Shown in pieces: positions 1-11,508 of a DNA stretch of 64,000 nt. The notes under the pieces are model-generated. The model did no database searches. It was not told the origin of the DNA and worked only from the letters and a program-made list of their open reading frames with translations. Every line of letters starts with the position of its first letter. The first letter of the stretch is position 1. The stretch covers positions 24,146,000-24,209,999 of the forward strand of contig NC_060890.1 of the NCBI RefSeq assembly GCF_014805685.1. The letters run 5' to 3'. Source of the stretch: Silurus meridionalis. Taxonomy: Eukaryota > Chordata > Actinopteri > Siluriformes > Siluridae. Position numbers and translations under genes: made by a program.

Positions 1-369
1 TCACAAACAAGATCGTCAGAATGTTTAGTCATGTTGTCAGTATGACGGCGCACAGTTTTAGTATTTACTGATGTGAAATACAGTTTGGATTACAATGATT
101 TGAACATTTTCTTTTGTACGCCATCTATGCATTTCTGCAGCACAAATGTATTTATTTGATTGCATATTTGTTTTATATTGATTGCAAAAGACCAGACAGG
201 ATTCACAGTTTTGCTGTACTTGTTTAGTGTTCGTTCATTTCTAGATTGTTTATCTATTTACAGAAAATGTAATTCTGTGTTTTTGCTCTGTCTGATGCCA
301 CTTAAAGGTTCACGATCTTCACCTTTGACCACATAATTAATCAAATTAATCAACAATAATCAACACTTA
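1..369. other. AT-rich sequence, nothing recognised
   Basis: No long reading frame, repeat family or RNA gene is recognised here. It ends where a pogo-type element begins. Confidence 0.5.
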
Positions 370-860
370 CCGTAATTTCCGGACTATAAAGCGCACCCAA
401 ATATAAGCTGCACCCACTGAATTTTACAAAGATTTTTATTTTAAACATAAATAAGCTGCACCTGTCTATAAGCCGCAGGTGTCTACACTGAAACTAATGA
501 ACTTTACACAGGCTTTAACGAAAGACAGTGTCTGTTACACGGCTTGTATCTAAACAGTAGCCTACCAAGAAAGTCATTGTTCACTGTCTTCCTGCTTCCT
601 TTCACAACTATTTCTCTCGAGAGTTTATCTTTTGGCATCGTTGTGCATTTAAAAATCACCATTGGTGAAGCTTTTCTCCCGATGCCGTGCAGCTCAGAAC
701 ACAGGTGAAGTGTGTGTTTTCATGCCCGGTTGTTTTCAGCGTGACGAATGATTCGCATTTCCAGTAGACAGTCCGAGTGAGCGGCAGGTCAAACGTCAGA
801 GGAACCTCATCCATATTTATGATGTGGTGCGGCCCGATTCAGTGGGAGCGCATCTGATTT
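370..860 (-). pseudogene. pogo/Tigger-like DDE transposase remnant with terminal repeat
   Basis: On the minus strand, positions 817 down to about 605 encode a stretch beginning INMDEVPLTFDLP and continuing through KTTGHE and VLSC. This is the first-aspartate region of the DDE_1 transposase domain of pogo-type elements, which cut and paste DNA at TA sites. A frame change near 660 leads into a second stretch with IFK and TMPKDK, which also matches the family order. Stops lie on both sides, so the gene is dead. The sequence at 370-490 (TTCCGGACTATAAAGCGCACC and imperfect repeats of it) is the terminal region seen at the ends of such fish elements. The helix-turn-helix half is not found upstream. 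Confidence 0.7.
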
Positions 861-1197
861 AAAATGAAGAATTTTATTGGTTCACCTGAAACCAGCAATT
901 TCATTGGTCTAATGTTATGGGGCTCAGTTTTTTGGTTTGAAGCTTGTGAAACTGGGAAAAATTCATCAACTGAAGACATATTTACAATTGAAACAGCAGA
1001 CACTTGTACACAATTAAATAAATGAATGTACCAAAGAATTCGCAATTTGATAAAAGCAACAAAAATTGCTTGTATGATGTGCATAAGTGACACATAATGT
1101 GAAGGTTGAACAAGTACTTTTGAGAATTTCATTTCTTTACTAAACAAAACTCCAAAGCAACTAAAACTCTACAATCAATAAAGTGTGTCATTGAAGG
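861..1197. other. AT-rich sequence, nothing recognised
   Basis: The minus strand is open for about 100 codons (839-1147), but the composition is AT-rich and I see no domain. It is probably degenerate transposon or neutral sequence. Confidence 0.4.
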
Positions 1198-1456
1198 TAC
1201 ATTATATGGACACATGGTGCGTGCTTTTTCAACATCCAATTTTACATTTGCTGTTATAGTAACTGTCACTCTTCTGCCAGGATGTTCTAAAGTGGAGATT
1301 GTCTTGTGAAGATGTCTGCTCATTCAGCTACAAGGGTGTTAGTAAAGTCAGGTACTAATGAATGGTGAAGATGCCTGGAGAGCAGTCAGCATTCCAATTC
1401 ATACCAGTAAAAGGTATTCAATAAGGTTGAGGTCAGAGCTTTATAGCAGGAACTAA
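1198..1456 (-). mobile_element. Tc1-like remnant, family A
   Basis: One of at least ten related copies in the window. Family A has ends of the form ACACTATATGGACAAAAG. Its minus-strand text retains the C-terminal end of a Tc1-type transposase (LNPTEHLWDE-like, then a LPRRVE-like tail) with many stops. This copy keeps the tail portion and ends near the start of a DIRS fragment. Confidence 0.65.
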
Positions 1457-1476
1457 TTTAATTTAAAGCAGTTCCC

Positions 1477-2680
1477 TTTTAGGAACTCGAGCTGCGTCTA
1501 AACACTTTGGAAACGTGCCCGAGTGTTCACGCTCTGAAATAATGTAAGTAATCAGTCAAAAATTGAACGCTGGCCGTCTCCGGCGGGGTGACGTCACGAC
1601 CAGGAGTATAAAACGCATATGAGTGAGAGCAGCGGCAGCTTCTGTCTGTTCACGAAGCGCTCTGTATGTTTGTGTTGTCTGTCTGATTGTTTGTCAAAAA
1701 AGAAAGGAAAAGAAAAGGAAAGAAAGAAAAAATAAATAAAATGATGAAAGCAAGCAAAAGGTTGAAGCAGACTTTCCGCCTGTGTGCTCCTCCCTGCTCC
1801 CGCTATATCACGGGGGGGATACGCACAGCTTGTATGTCGCTTGCTTAGGAGCGGAGCATGCGAAGTCGGGTCTCGAGGGAGCTGACTGTGATTACTGTGC
1901 ATGCATGTCTTTGGGCTTCCACTGGGCACTCTTCGAGGAGGGTGCCCAAGCTTCTCCCGGGTCTGGCCCCGCTCTTACCGAGGCAGTTCCTGGGTTTGCA
2001 GCTGGACCTTGGGTTTTGAGACGGGCATGTCCCTATCTCCAACCTCAACTGCTCGGTCCAGCACTTCCTCGCAGGCTTCGGAAGCACGCCTTTCGGTGGA
2101 TTCTTCCCCCTGTGACGATGAGGCCCTTCCTCCGAGGAGGGGGGCTGCGCTCAGCGATACAGAAGCCGAGGAGCTTACGGAAGTTGTAACACATGCCGTT
2201 GCCTAGCTCGATATAACTTGGCCGGCTCATGAGCAGAAAGTGCTTTCATCTAGTAAATTAGATGAGCGCTTTCTGACACCCGTGTCACAACCTCCGCGTC
2301 AGGGCCCTCTCTTTTTTCCCGACCTGCACACTCAGGTGTCTAGGTCATGGGTTAAGCCTTTATTGGCCCGCCCCCCTCAACCCCAGTTCTACTGTGTATT
2401 CCCAAATTATGGGGCGAACAGAACATGGTAATGAGGCGATGCCGCGGGTTAAAGAGATTTCCGAAATTTACAACAAAGCCCCTACACAATTCATCAGTGC
2501 TCGTGGGTAAAGCCTATGCTTCGGCAGGTCAAGCCACTGCATCTCTGCACACCATGGCAGTGTTGCAAGCATAACAGGCTGACCTGCTGCATGAGTTGGA
2601 TATGGGAGGTGCCCTGGGCAGCCATTTTGATGAGCTTTCCCGATGATCTGGCTCTCAGAGCCACTAAAGAGAATTAGAAC
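1477..2680 (+). mobile_element. DIRS-like retrotransposon 5' end with broken gag
   Basis: Bases 1477-1700 form a promoter-like terminal region (GC-rich TGACGTCAC element and TATAAAA at 1615) that recurs at 17868-17976 and 22478-22580. Downstream, separate frames read as the gag-like ORF1 of fish DIRS elements, in order: GAEHAKSGLEGADC (about 1850), SKLDERFLTP and FFPDLHTQVSRSW (2240-2360), MPRVKE (2440), then VGKAYASAGQATASLHTMAV (2500-2560). Several frameshifts and stops separate them, so it is a pseudogene. The tyrosine recombinase and reverse-transcriptase parts are absent; the copy is truncated near 2680. Confidence 0.75.
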
Positions 2681-2984
2681 ATAGAATTTAAATTTCTGAA
2701 CAACCAGAAAAACAAATGAACACTAACAAAGTACAGTAAAAGTGTATATCCTGCCGGTCTCTTGCAATCAATATAAATCAAATATGCAATAAAATGAATA
2801 CATTTGTGCTGTTGAAATTCATAGATGCCAAACAATTTTGTGCATTTTCAATCATTGTAATCAAAACCATAGTTTATATCAAGAAATCCTGAAACTGTCC
2901 ACCGTCATACAGACAACATGACTAAACATTTTGACTATCTTGAACTTTTCATTCTGATAAAAAAGATTTTTTCATTGACACAAA
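2681..2984. other. AT-rich sequence, nothing recognised
   Basis: Between the DIRS truncation point and a Tc1-like element. No coding or structured signal is seen. Confidence 0.5.
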
Positions 2985-2986
2985 TA

Positions 2987-3535
2987 CAGTACAGACCTAA
3001 AGTTTGGACACACCTTCTCATTCAAAGAGTTTTCTTTATTTTCATGACTATGAAAATTGTAGAGTCACACTGAAGGCATCAAGGGCTATTTGACCAAGAA
3101 GGAGAGTGATGGGGTGCTGCGCCAGATGACCTGGCCTCCACAGTCACCGGACCTGAACCCAATCGAGATGGTTTAGGGGTGAACTGGACCGCAGAGTGAA
3201 GGCAAAAGGGCCAACAAGTGCCAAGCATCTCTCGGGGAACTCCTTCAAGACTGTTGGAAGACCATTTCAGGTGACTACCTCTTGAAGCTCATCAAGAGAA
3301 TGCCAAGAGTGTGCAAAGCAGTAATCAAAGCAAAAGGTGGCTACTTTGAAGAACCTAGAATATGACATTTTTCAGTTGTTTCACACTTTTGTGTTATGTA
3401 TATAATTCCATATATAATTCCACGTGTTAATTCATAGTTTTGATGCCTTCAGTGTGAATCTACAATTTTCATAGTCATGAAAATAAAGAAAACTCTTTGA
3501 ATGAGGAGGTGTGTCCAAACTTTTGGTCTGTACTG
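2987..3535 (+). mobile_element. Small Tc1-like transposon with complete inverted repeats
   Basis: A 549-bp element flanked by TA dinucleotides (2985-2986 and 3536-3537). Its terminal inverted repeats are about 95 bp, nearly identical, starting CAGTACAGACC and ending GGTCTGTACTG. The centre retains only the C-terminal part of a Tc1 transposase: WPPQSPDLNPIEMV at about 3135-3175, carrying the PDLNPIE motif with the third catalytic acid, then a stop where a tryptophan codon is usual. The body is too short to supply its own transposase, so it is a deletion derivative that would have needed enzyme in trans. Confidence 0.85.
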
Positions 3536-3679
3536 TACTTTTGAGAGATAAACTTTCAAACGCTTCAATCTGTTCTGTTGTTTGTACAAATTGCTTTGAG
3601 AAATGCACTTACTGGTTTGCAAATATTAAGGATGAATCAAGAAATGCTTTAAAGCAACTGAGAAAAACTATAAAGACAT

Positions 3680-3785
3680 CCTATACAATTGTATATGTGT
3701 GTCTTCAACTTTGTGCTAACAGTTTGTGGAGGAACCACATATGGCTGGAAAAGTCAGGTGTACCAGTACTGCTGTACTCGACTGT
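3680..3785 (-). mobile_element. Tc1-like family A, terminal fragment
   Basis: About 100 bp match the end of family A (ACCACATATGGCTGGAAAAG at 3735-3754), which also occurs at 48318, 54881 and elsewhere. It abuts an L2-type LINE fragment. Confidence 0.6.
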
Positions 3786-4838
3786 AAGGTTGAGGAAATA
3801 TGACCATATAACCCCAATCTTTTAATCACTACACTGGCTACCTGTTAAGTTTCGAATCAACTACAAACTACTGCTACTTACAAAACACTAAATGGTTTGG
3901 CTCCCATGTATATTTCCAGTGTTCTAACACGCTACAATCCGCCACGCTCCTAAGATCTCAAAACTCCAGACTTCTAGTAGTTCCTAGAATAGCAAAGTCC
4001 ACTAAAGGCGGTAGAACATTCCACATTTAGCTCCTAAACATTGAAACAGTCTTCCTAACAGTGGTCGGGGCTCAGACACACTCTCCCAGTTTAAGTGCAG
4101 CTTAAAGACGTATCTTTTTAGCAAAGCCTACACATACCATATGTCACATATCATAACCTTGTGCTCCAGAACATCTGATCACATCATTTTATCAACTTGT
4201 GCTGTTTATATTATGAGCAGCAGCTACACTAATTCTTCTCCACTGTTTCTCTCCACTGCTTTTCTCTTTTTCTCTCCATCCCGAGGCATCCTGAGGTTGC
4301 GCCAGCTCCAGTCACATCCCAACTCATGAAGATTGTGGACCTTTAAAGAAGTAGATGGCGCAAACATCCCGAACCATCTGGAGACGTACCATTTGGATAC
4401 CACTTCATGTTGAGTTTGCTTCACTTGGTGTTGGATTTAGGATGATCGCAAATGTTGAGCTATTTTATGAGTTGCTCAGTAGCTTCTGGTTCCATAATCT
4501 CAAATGACTGTAAAAGACTGTAGAAATAGCATTACTCATAATCTTATATTTCAGTGCTCATGTTAGTTCTCACTCTCCAGTGTTCTGTATTGTTTAAAAA
4601 TTATAATCATGCTCTTGAAGTCACCCAAATGAGGATGGGTTCCCCTTTTTGAGTCTGGTTCCTCTCAAGGTTTCTTCTCAAAACATCTAAGGGAGTTTTT
4701 CCTTGCCACAGTCGCCACGGCTGCTCATCAGGGATAAACACACATTGTTCATCTTAACTCTTAAATTCCTGTTGTGTCCAATGTCTGTTGTGAAAAGCGC
4801 CATAGAAATAAGCTTGACTTGAATTGACTTGACTTGCT
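3786..4838 (+). mobile_element. L2-type LINE 3' end (reverse transcriptase C-terminus plus 3' UTR)
   Basis: 5'-truncated non-LTR retrotransposon. From 3790 to 4135 broken frames match the C-terminal region downstream of the L2-clade reverse transcriptase (HWLPV, NGLAPMY, NPPRS-like words), paralogous to 35033-35443. The 3' UTR follows and ends in a conserved box (GTTTTTCCTTGCCACAGTCG at 4697, GTGAAAAGCGC at 4790) and a degenerate (CTTGA)n tail at about 4808-4838. The same tail is seen at 33036, 34312, 37962 and 63230, so this family has been active repeatedly here. Confidence 0.8.
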
Positions 4839-6057
4839 GTCCATATATTGAAGATGAACTCTAGTATAAAGATAAACAGAAGACTTTTTTTTTACTCAAG
4901 GAGATTGTTCCTGAAGGTATGTAGACTTTCGCTTTTTACTTTTTTTTGTGTCTACCTCTGGTGAGATTGCACTTGCAGCACTAGAAGAAATATCCACTTT
5001 ATCTGTCTTCTTGAGAGCTGGTCATGTCTCTGATGAGGTCTCCTGGAACCCTACACACTCCACTATAAAGCTAGTAAAGTTAATCCGTGCACCAGCTGAC
5101 TGGATTTTGTGCGATGCTGCGAATTTGCACTTTTTCCAACTATTTCCAATTTTTTGACTAAATAAAAAAAAATTAAAAATGCTACTTTTAATTGTTTAAT
5201 CAATCAGCTTTAATTAGCCTTTATCCTGTTCTTGGGATATTTCTGTAAATCTGGATCCAATGGATCCAATGGAATGTACACCGGATTAGATTAATGCATT
5301 CACACACAGTTGTTTACTGCAGTCTAGCAGAAATTTGGATAATACCTAATGACATAATTGTGCACTGTAGGAGGAAACCAGACAACCATGATATGAGTAG
5401 AACATTTAACAGTTAACTAAACTTAGAATCAAGCCATAAATTTGGTTGTTAGGTGCTACAGTGTTGTCCAGGATTTTGCAATTTGAAATACAGAGATTTT
5501 TTTGTTTTATCAATTCACTTTAGTTTCAGATTCTTGTTCTGGCTTTGCCTTGATTATGGACTTTGCTGATCACCTGACCCTGCTAATGCTTTTGGATTTT
5601 GGACTCGTTTGCATTTTCTCGTGATTTTGACAAATGTTTTTTTCTTGATATCAGGAATTAATGTTCTCATGATTTTTACAATAATCTGAAAAATAGACTG
5701 ACCTTATTTTATCTGAACTTGTCAGGTTCTCCTCTGGGACATCTCTATCTCTCAGTGCAGAGATAAGGTTTTTGTATTGAACTACACACAGACAATATAT
5801 TGTGGGATTATTGCTACTCTGAGAATGTCTGTTATAAGTGGGAAAAAAAGGTTTCTTAGGGAAAACAGTTCTACATTGTTTTTCTGTAATTTTAAATCAA
5901 ACATTATCATGTCAAAAATCTCACAAGTACAAATGCACATTTGTACTTGTGCATTTCAAGGGTTGCACTTTTAAAACTTTTTTTTTGGGCCATAAAGTTG
6001 TTATACAAATAGTATAGTTTGGTATAATATAGTTTTTTCCTGGAAACCTTAAAACTT
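4839..6057. other. Intergenic AT-rich stretch
   Basis: No gene recognised. It includes a degenerate stretch at 5520-5640 whose short CTGACC/TTTTGGA words resemble fish LTR tails. At 5922-5951 is a 30-bp near-perfect palindrome, listed as a finding. Confidence 0.4.
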
Positions 6058-6388
6058 TGACGTGACTTTTCCAGCCACATAGGAATCTTCCCCCAACTGT
6101 TTTTGGATGTGGTAGCATAAAATTTCTCTAATGAACTAAGAAACCTGCTTTTTGTCCACAAAGTCAGATCCATGAAGATATAGGTCCACCCTACCGAACA
6201 CGTTTAAGATGAATTGGAAAACTGACTGCACCCCAGTACTCCTCACCTCACCTGCATCAGTAACTTTACTATGGCTGAATGAGCACAAATCTTATTATAA
6301 CAGCAAATTAGGACAAATGTGGAATGGAATGTTTCAAAAAAATACATGGTCTTATGCTCAGGTGTCCATAATTGTTGTTTGATGACCA
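6058..6388 (+). mobile_element. Tc1-like remnant, family A
   Basis: Plus-oriented copy. It starts with the terminal words GACTTTTCCAGCCACAT and passes through transposase C-terminal remnants (CACCCCAGTACTCCTCACCT, TGGCTGAATGAGCACAAA). It ends near GGTGTCCATAATTGTTGT. It carries multiple stops. Confidence 0.65.
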
Positions 6389-7041
6389 CCTGTCCTTTTG
6401 CTCTTCAAAAAAAAAAAAAAAAAGTCTAATCTGCAATTGTTTGATTCCTTATTATATGACACCTTATGGCTATCTGTAAGCAGGTGTGCTCCAAAAAATC
6501 GACAAAATTTGAATTTCTAGATTTCAGTTACCAATTTTAATGGCATCATTCTACAGCTTTTCAGATTTTCTGTCCAATCAAATGCTCTGCAGAATCGAAA
6601 GTCCACCGCCCCCAATGTTATACGGAATTAATCACATGGCAAAAGAAACTGTAAAAGCAAGCAAAGGGTTAGTGTAAATGTGTCTTCGTCTGTTTTAAAT
6701 GTGTGTTTTATTTCCACCTGTGAGGTGCTGAAGCAGAAAATTGGCTTACATAAAAAAAAAAAAAAAAAAAAAAAAAGAAAATACTTTTTGAAAATACTCT
6801 ACAATTAAGTCTAATGCATCATTTCTGCTGAATTTACAACTACCCAGGCTGAGTTTGGGCTGTGAGGTAAGCTTAACAGTAATATTTATTTAGAATAGGA
6901 GGAGTCGCCACTCTTTATACACCACCTGGGTTTTAGATTCATACCGATTTCAAGGCACTTCCCATGGACTGAGTTATGAAGCTAATAACAAACTGAAAAA
7001 CCCTGCACAATAATTTCACTACTGTTTAATGCAAATAAGGA

Positions 7042-7096
<55 letters not shown>

Positions 7097-7394
7097 TCAA
7101 ATGAAACCAAAATGCAAGCCAATCAGATTAATGCCTCTTATATCCACAGAAGGAATCGAATACTCCTTTAATCCACTGTTTATTCAATAACACACTCATA
7201 AAACCTCATACAGCTTTATAACAGACATCAGTCACATATTGAGTGTAGTAGAGGTCGTTTAATGGCTCACATCCTTCACCGAGACTTCATGATGCACATA
7301 CATTCGGCTATAAAATGGATAAATAAAGATGCATACAGACAAAAGTATTGGCACACCATTCATTGACTTTTTTAGCTATATGCAGTTCTTAAAT
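6389..7394. other. Intergenic with homopolymer and ATT tracts
   Basis: No gene recognised. It contains poly(A) at 6406-6423 and 6752-6776, the latter possibly an old retroposon tail, and the ATT array listed next. Confidence 0.5.
7044..7096. repeat. (ATT)n microsatellite
   Basis: Uninterrupted trinucleotide array of about 17 units. Confidence 0.95.
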
Positions 7395-9042
7395 TTACAT
7401 TTAAAGCATTTAGCAGATGCCCTTACTACACTTAAAAAAGTGAAAATAAGATAGTTTACAGTTTTTTCCTATTGCTTACACACTTTTTGCAGAATTTGGC
7501 TCATTATGTCAAAACTCTACACACAAGCCAATCAGACATAGCACATGGAGATTAACAACTCACATCTATGCCAAAATAAAACACTGCATTCAAAACTTAA
7601 CACTCCTTTCTAAAAATGAAATTCTTGTAACAAAACCATACACACAAGCACCATTTGAATTACTTTTTCATATCATCAGCAACACACTGATGCGCTTTAT
7701 ATAAAACACTGCAGTCTTTGTGTTTTTATTTATATTGTAATTTTCTTAGACTCAGTCTTTTTGTAAAACTCAAAAGTAAATTTATTTAAAGATTGCTTTG
7801 TTTAAATGTATTCAGTAATCAAACAAGAGTTTTTACAAAAAAAAAAACATTCTTAAAAAAATAAAGAAAAATAGAATCACAAGTCATTACATTTAGCAAC
7901 AAAACAAAAGTAAAAAACAAAACAAATACTGGATAAACTGCTATTGTGGGAAAAAACACACTTGTTTTGTGTGTGTGTGCACGTGTATGTGTGTGGTGGG
8001 GGCCTGGGGGGATCTTATGGATCCCGCCTTCTTTTCGGATCTGGCCACAAGACCTCGTCGACATCACAGGCGATGTCCTCGCGGGCTAGGCATCGGGGAA
8101 AATATCGTCTTGTGTGCCTAATCCACCCTTGGATGGATCCCACCTCAATGTCTCCACATGCCTCTTCCATTGCTTGCAGAAGAGGCATGCGGGCGTGTGG
8201 TTGCCGATCATAGACTTTCCCCCGCCATGCTGAAAAGAATTCCTCGATTGCATTTAGAAAGGGGCTGTAAGGGGCAGGTATAAAAGTGTAAAATTGTTAT
8301 GGTTGGTGAACCAATCTTGGACCAGAGTAGCCCTGATGTCATCCGATACACGTCTCCGCACTGGTCCTCATCTTTGTCCTCTTCCACGTCCACATCCACA
8401 TCCACGTCCAACTCCCCTCTCTCGTTGTCCTCCTCTTACTCTTACTCGCATTGCCTCCATGCTTGCAAAGTTCTCAGAATGTCTTACCTGAGGCCTATTT
8501 GTAGTGCTAAGGCTCAGACCGATTGGTGTTCTGTTTTCTGTACAAGTGTTTTCAGGTGTGTATGTGATTGTCTATAATTGCCAGATGAGTTTTGCATTTT
8601 GAACAGAGTGTTTTCCCAATGATAACAGGTGATTTCTTTTTTGAAAAATGTGTCTAATGTAAGAAAACGTGTGTAGTGTTTTGCAATAAGTGTGCTACAG
8701 AATTGCAAACAAAGTGCAAAGTTGACAATGTGTTTAAGCTATGGTTACACTGTGTTTAAGCATATGCTACAAGAAGTTTAGGTATTGAGGCTTTGGTCTA
8801 AGCATTCGGATTTAGTGTGCAAGCAATGGGCAAAAACTGTAAGTATTTAAAAAAAAAGGTATGTTTTAAGGCAATGACGCAGCAGTTCGGACATCTTGGG
8901 AAAGTTCATACCACCACCTCAGAGCCAGAACAGAAAAGAGTCTTGATGTATCCCTACCTCTTACCCTGAGAGATGGTGGAACCAGTCGAGCAGAGCTAGA
9001 AGATCTGAAGTGTCTGGTGCAGTGCGAGATCTTTCACAATTT
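7395..9042 (-). mobile_element. L2-type LINE (family B) split by an IS630-like element
   Basis: The 3' tail GCATTTAGCAGATGCCC at 7408 (reverse orientation) and the segment 8842-9042 both match the family B copies at 10278-10580 and 14312-14950. The second segment has GCCAGAACAGAAAAGAGTC and a GAGATCTTTCACAA-type end. The two halves are separated by a transposon at 7459-8839. Confidence 0.6.
7459..8839 (-). mobile_element. IS630-like Tc1/mariner element, internally deleted
   Basis: A 1381-bp element bounded by TA target duplications (7457-7458, 8840-8841). Its inverted repeats are of the form CAGTTTTTNCCNATTGCTT. The minus strand carries two pieces of one transposase. One is an arginine/glycine-rich N-terminal piece (8290-8460) ending near DDIRATLVQDW. 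The other is a C-terminal piece (about 8290 down to 8010) with LPPYSPFLNAIEEFFSAW, containing the SPFLN and E of the DDE/IS630 superfamily, then an open run to a stop after VDEVLWPDPKRRRDP. The catalytic core between them is deleted, so it cannot make an enzyme. The last 90 or so codons are intact. Confidence 0.8.
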
Positions 9043-9398
9043 GTTACCACGAAGGCATAGAATTGTAAAAGATGTCTTTGTAGGTGTTAGCATGACATGG
9101 CTAATCTGTTACAGCATAACAATACCGATGTGCACAACTCCCGCTCCATGAAGATATGCTTTATATGGGTTGGAGTGGAACCTCCAGCCCTACTGTACAC
9201 ATGAATGTGGGTTGAATGTGAACGTTGACTGAACCCCAGGCCTTCCTGATGTCACCTAAATCAGTACCTGACTTGTGGCTGAATGAAATCTCAGAAATAA
9301 GCACACTCCAAAATCTAATGGAACATCTTTATGAAAGAGTGGAGGTTTTTCTTAAAGCAAATAAAGACAAAATGTGGAATGGATGTGCCAAAAAAGAG
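9043..9398 (+). mobile_element. Tc1-like remnant, family A
   Basis: Plus-oriented. It runs from TTGTTACCACGAAGGCATAG through TCCATGAAGATATGCTTTAT (the KASSMKICF region of the family), AACCCCAGGCCTTCCTGATG and a TAATGGAACATCTTTATGAA end. It contains stops throughout. Confidence 0.65.
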
Positions 9399-9429
9399 AA
9401 GTGTTTGTTTACTGGAGAAGACTTCTAAT

Positions 9430-9536
9430 TGTAAAGTTGTGAGTTCAAATTGAAACACCACCGAGCTGCTACTGCTGCACCCTTGAGCAAGATATTTAAC
9501 CCTCAACTGCTCAAGGTTAAGTTGCTCTGTATACAG
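9430..9536 (+). mobile_element. SINE fragment (tRNA-derived family)
   Basis: It retains the box-B side and body: GTGAGTTCAAATTG and CCCTTGAGCAAGATATTTAA, matching the better copy at 36948-37186. Confidence 0.5.
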
Positions 9537-10040
9537 GCAGTTTTTTTTTTTTTTTACTGTAAATGAATATGATGTTCAAAAACAAATTTTTGTCCATGTA
9601 GTGTATGTAATGAAGCAGGGAGGATAATCAAAGTTGTTCTAAACGATCATCTGGAACATGCTGGAGTAATATTAATAATAGACTTAAGCCTTTTTGACAT
9701 CTCTGCAGGGTACATTTCTTTTGCATTATATTTTACATTTAGAAACAGAATTTGTCACTTATCAGCAGGGGAAATAAACCTCATCACACATCCTGCAGCT
9801 CCCAGGACTCTTCAGTGGGTCTCATTTTATTTCTTCACTCCTATAAATACACAACTTTCCTAATTCATCATAGTTACTAAGTAATGTGATTTAATGTCAA
9901 ATAAATAAATATTAAGCTTATAAGTTATGAGAATAATCGACTAAAAAAGACTTAATTCTACAGTGGCACATTTCAGCTGTACATGTTCAACTTCTCTTTC
10001 CTGAAAGCACCTTTACATTTTTTTGTATTTTGAATTATTA

Positions 10041-10041
<1 letters not shown>

Positions 10042-10089
<48 letters not shown>
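10042..10089. repeat. (TGTC)n microsatellite
   Basis: About 12 tetranucleotide units. Confidence 0.95.
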
Positions 10090-10101
10090 CAATGCCATGG
10101 T

Positions 10102-10139
10102 ATAATAATAATAATAATAATTATTATTATTATTATTAT
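10102..10139. repeat. (ATA)n(ATT)n self-complementary array
   Basis: ATA repeats switch to ATT repeats at the centre, making an almost perfect palindrome just after the TGTC array. Confidence 0.85.
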
Positions 10140-10277
10140 CAGTAGTAGTGGTAATAAAGGTAGTAGTAGTAGTAGACTATTATGGTTTTTTTTTCCACGG
10201 TCCATGATAGATATCATTCCAGCCAACTGTTTGCTCTCTAAATAGCACTTACAGAGTTTAGACGTTCACTCACACAT

Positions 10278-10580
10278 TTACATTTGCGGCATTTAGCAGA
10301 CGCCCTTATCCAGAGCGACGTACAAAAGTGCATTGATTCTCTAGCAATGAATAAATCTACACTGGTTCGCTAGATTATAAACTTAAGACTCTTGATTTTT
10401 AAAAGCAAACTTGATAAGTGCTGATTTAAGTGTTTTAGGAAGAGGTAGGGCTTCAACCGTCGCTTGAAGATAGCCATGGACTCCGCAGTACGGACGTCTA
10501 GGGGAAGTTCATTCCACCACTTCGGTGCCAGAACAGAGAAGAGCCTTAAAGTACACAGGTCCGGATGTCATTGCACGGTG
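10278..10580 (-). mobile_element. L2-type LINE 3' end, family B
   Basis: It starts with the tail GCGGCATTTAGCAGACGCCC (10286-10305) and GTACAAAAGTGCATTG. It continues through the C-terminal coding remnant CCAGAACAGAGAAGAGCC and is truncated at the 5' side near 10580. Confidence 0.7.
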
Positions 10581-11429
10581 TTGAAGTATGGAATAGTAGC
10601 CATGTTGGTTCGGTTTTTCTTTTACTATCTAACTTACATTCAACCTACATGTAAACAGAAACTTGTTAAGTGGAAAGTAAAATAGCTACATGTATTTCAT
10701 CCGAAACCTTCTGTTACTGCCCAAGGTGGCAGTTTGATGAAAATGAATACTGTTAATATTATTTAGTTTGTTCATATATCAACAAAAGGAGCATGCACAT
10801 GTCTCTGTAAAATGATAAAAGACATGATGTTCCAGACTTTTGACAGACACTTTATTCTTTTTTGGTTAAATATTTTTGCACTACATATACTTCAACAATT
10901 TATTTGCATTGTTTTTCACTTGCACATATCTGTATATAAGATCTGGCTAAACCTTCTGTAAAAATTTTCTTTTTTTTTTTTTTTTTTTTTTTTTGCTCAT
11001 TTTAATTTCTTAAATACTTTTGCCAACACAAATCCTTTGTGTGTAAAGAAAAATAAAACCAGTTCTGATTCTGAATAGCATAATTTAGAAATGTCGTTTT
11101 TTAATGAGTTTAAATATATTAGTTTTTTGACTAATTGTTGAACAAAGAGTAAAAAAATCAATGTTACGGTAATGACATTAACTCTGCTCTTTATCACGCT
11201 TTTTGCTAGTTGTTAATAATCATCGTCTAGTGAACTAATAAATTGCCATTTAAAATCAATGCATATACTATTTACAATGTTATTAAAAAGCTGCAAGATA
11301 TTAAAAAAAGAGGAACTTTAAATTTTTTTAAAAACCTTTTTTTCTTTTTTCAAAAGCCACTGCCAAGTAGATTTCCTCTTGATATACTGTATAACTTGGC
11401 AAAAGTAGAACATTGATTTCCATTCTTAA

Positions 11430-11508
<79 letters not shown>

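Larger units (their letters stand above)
9537..10277. other. Intergenic AT-rich stretch with microsatellites
   Basis: No gene recognised apart from the two simple repeats listed below. Confidence 0.5.

Noticed and set aside
5500..5650. Gypsy LTR tail
   Set aside because: Only short words resemble LTR ends; no TG/CA borders or partner LTR.
8208..8411. An acidic DVDVDV repeat protein
   Set aside because: Out-of-frame reading of the arginine/glycine-rich transposase N-terminal piece of the IS630-like element.
10042..10139. Regulatory element made of TGTC and ATA/ATT blocks
   Set aside because: Simple repeats explain it without further hypothesis.
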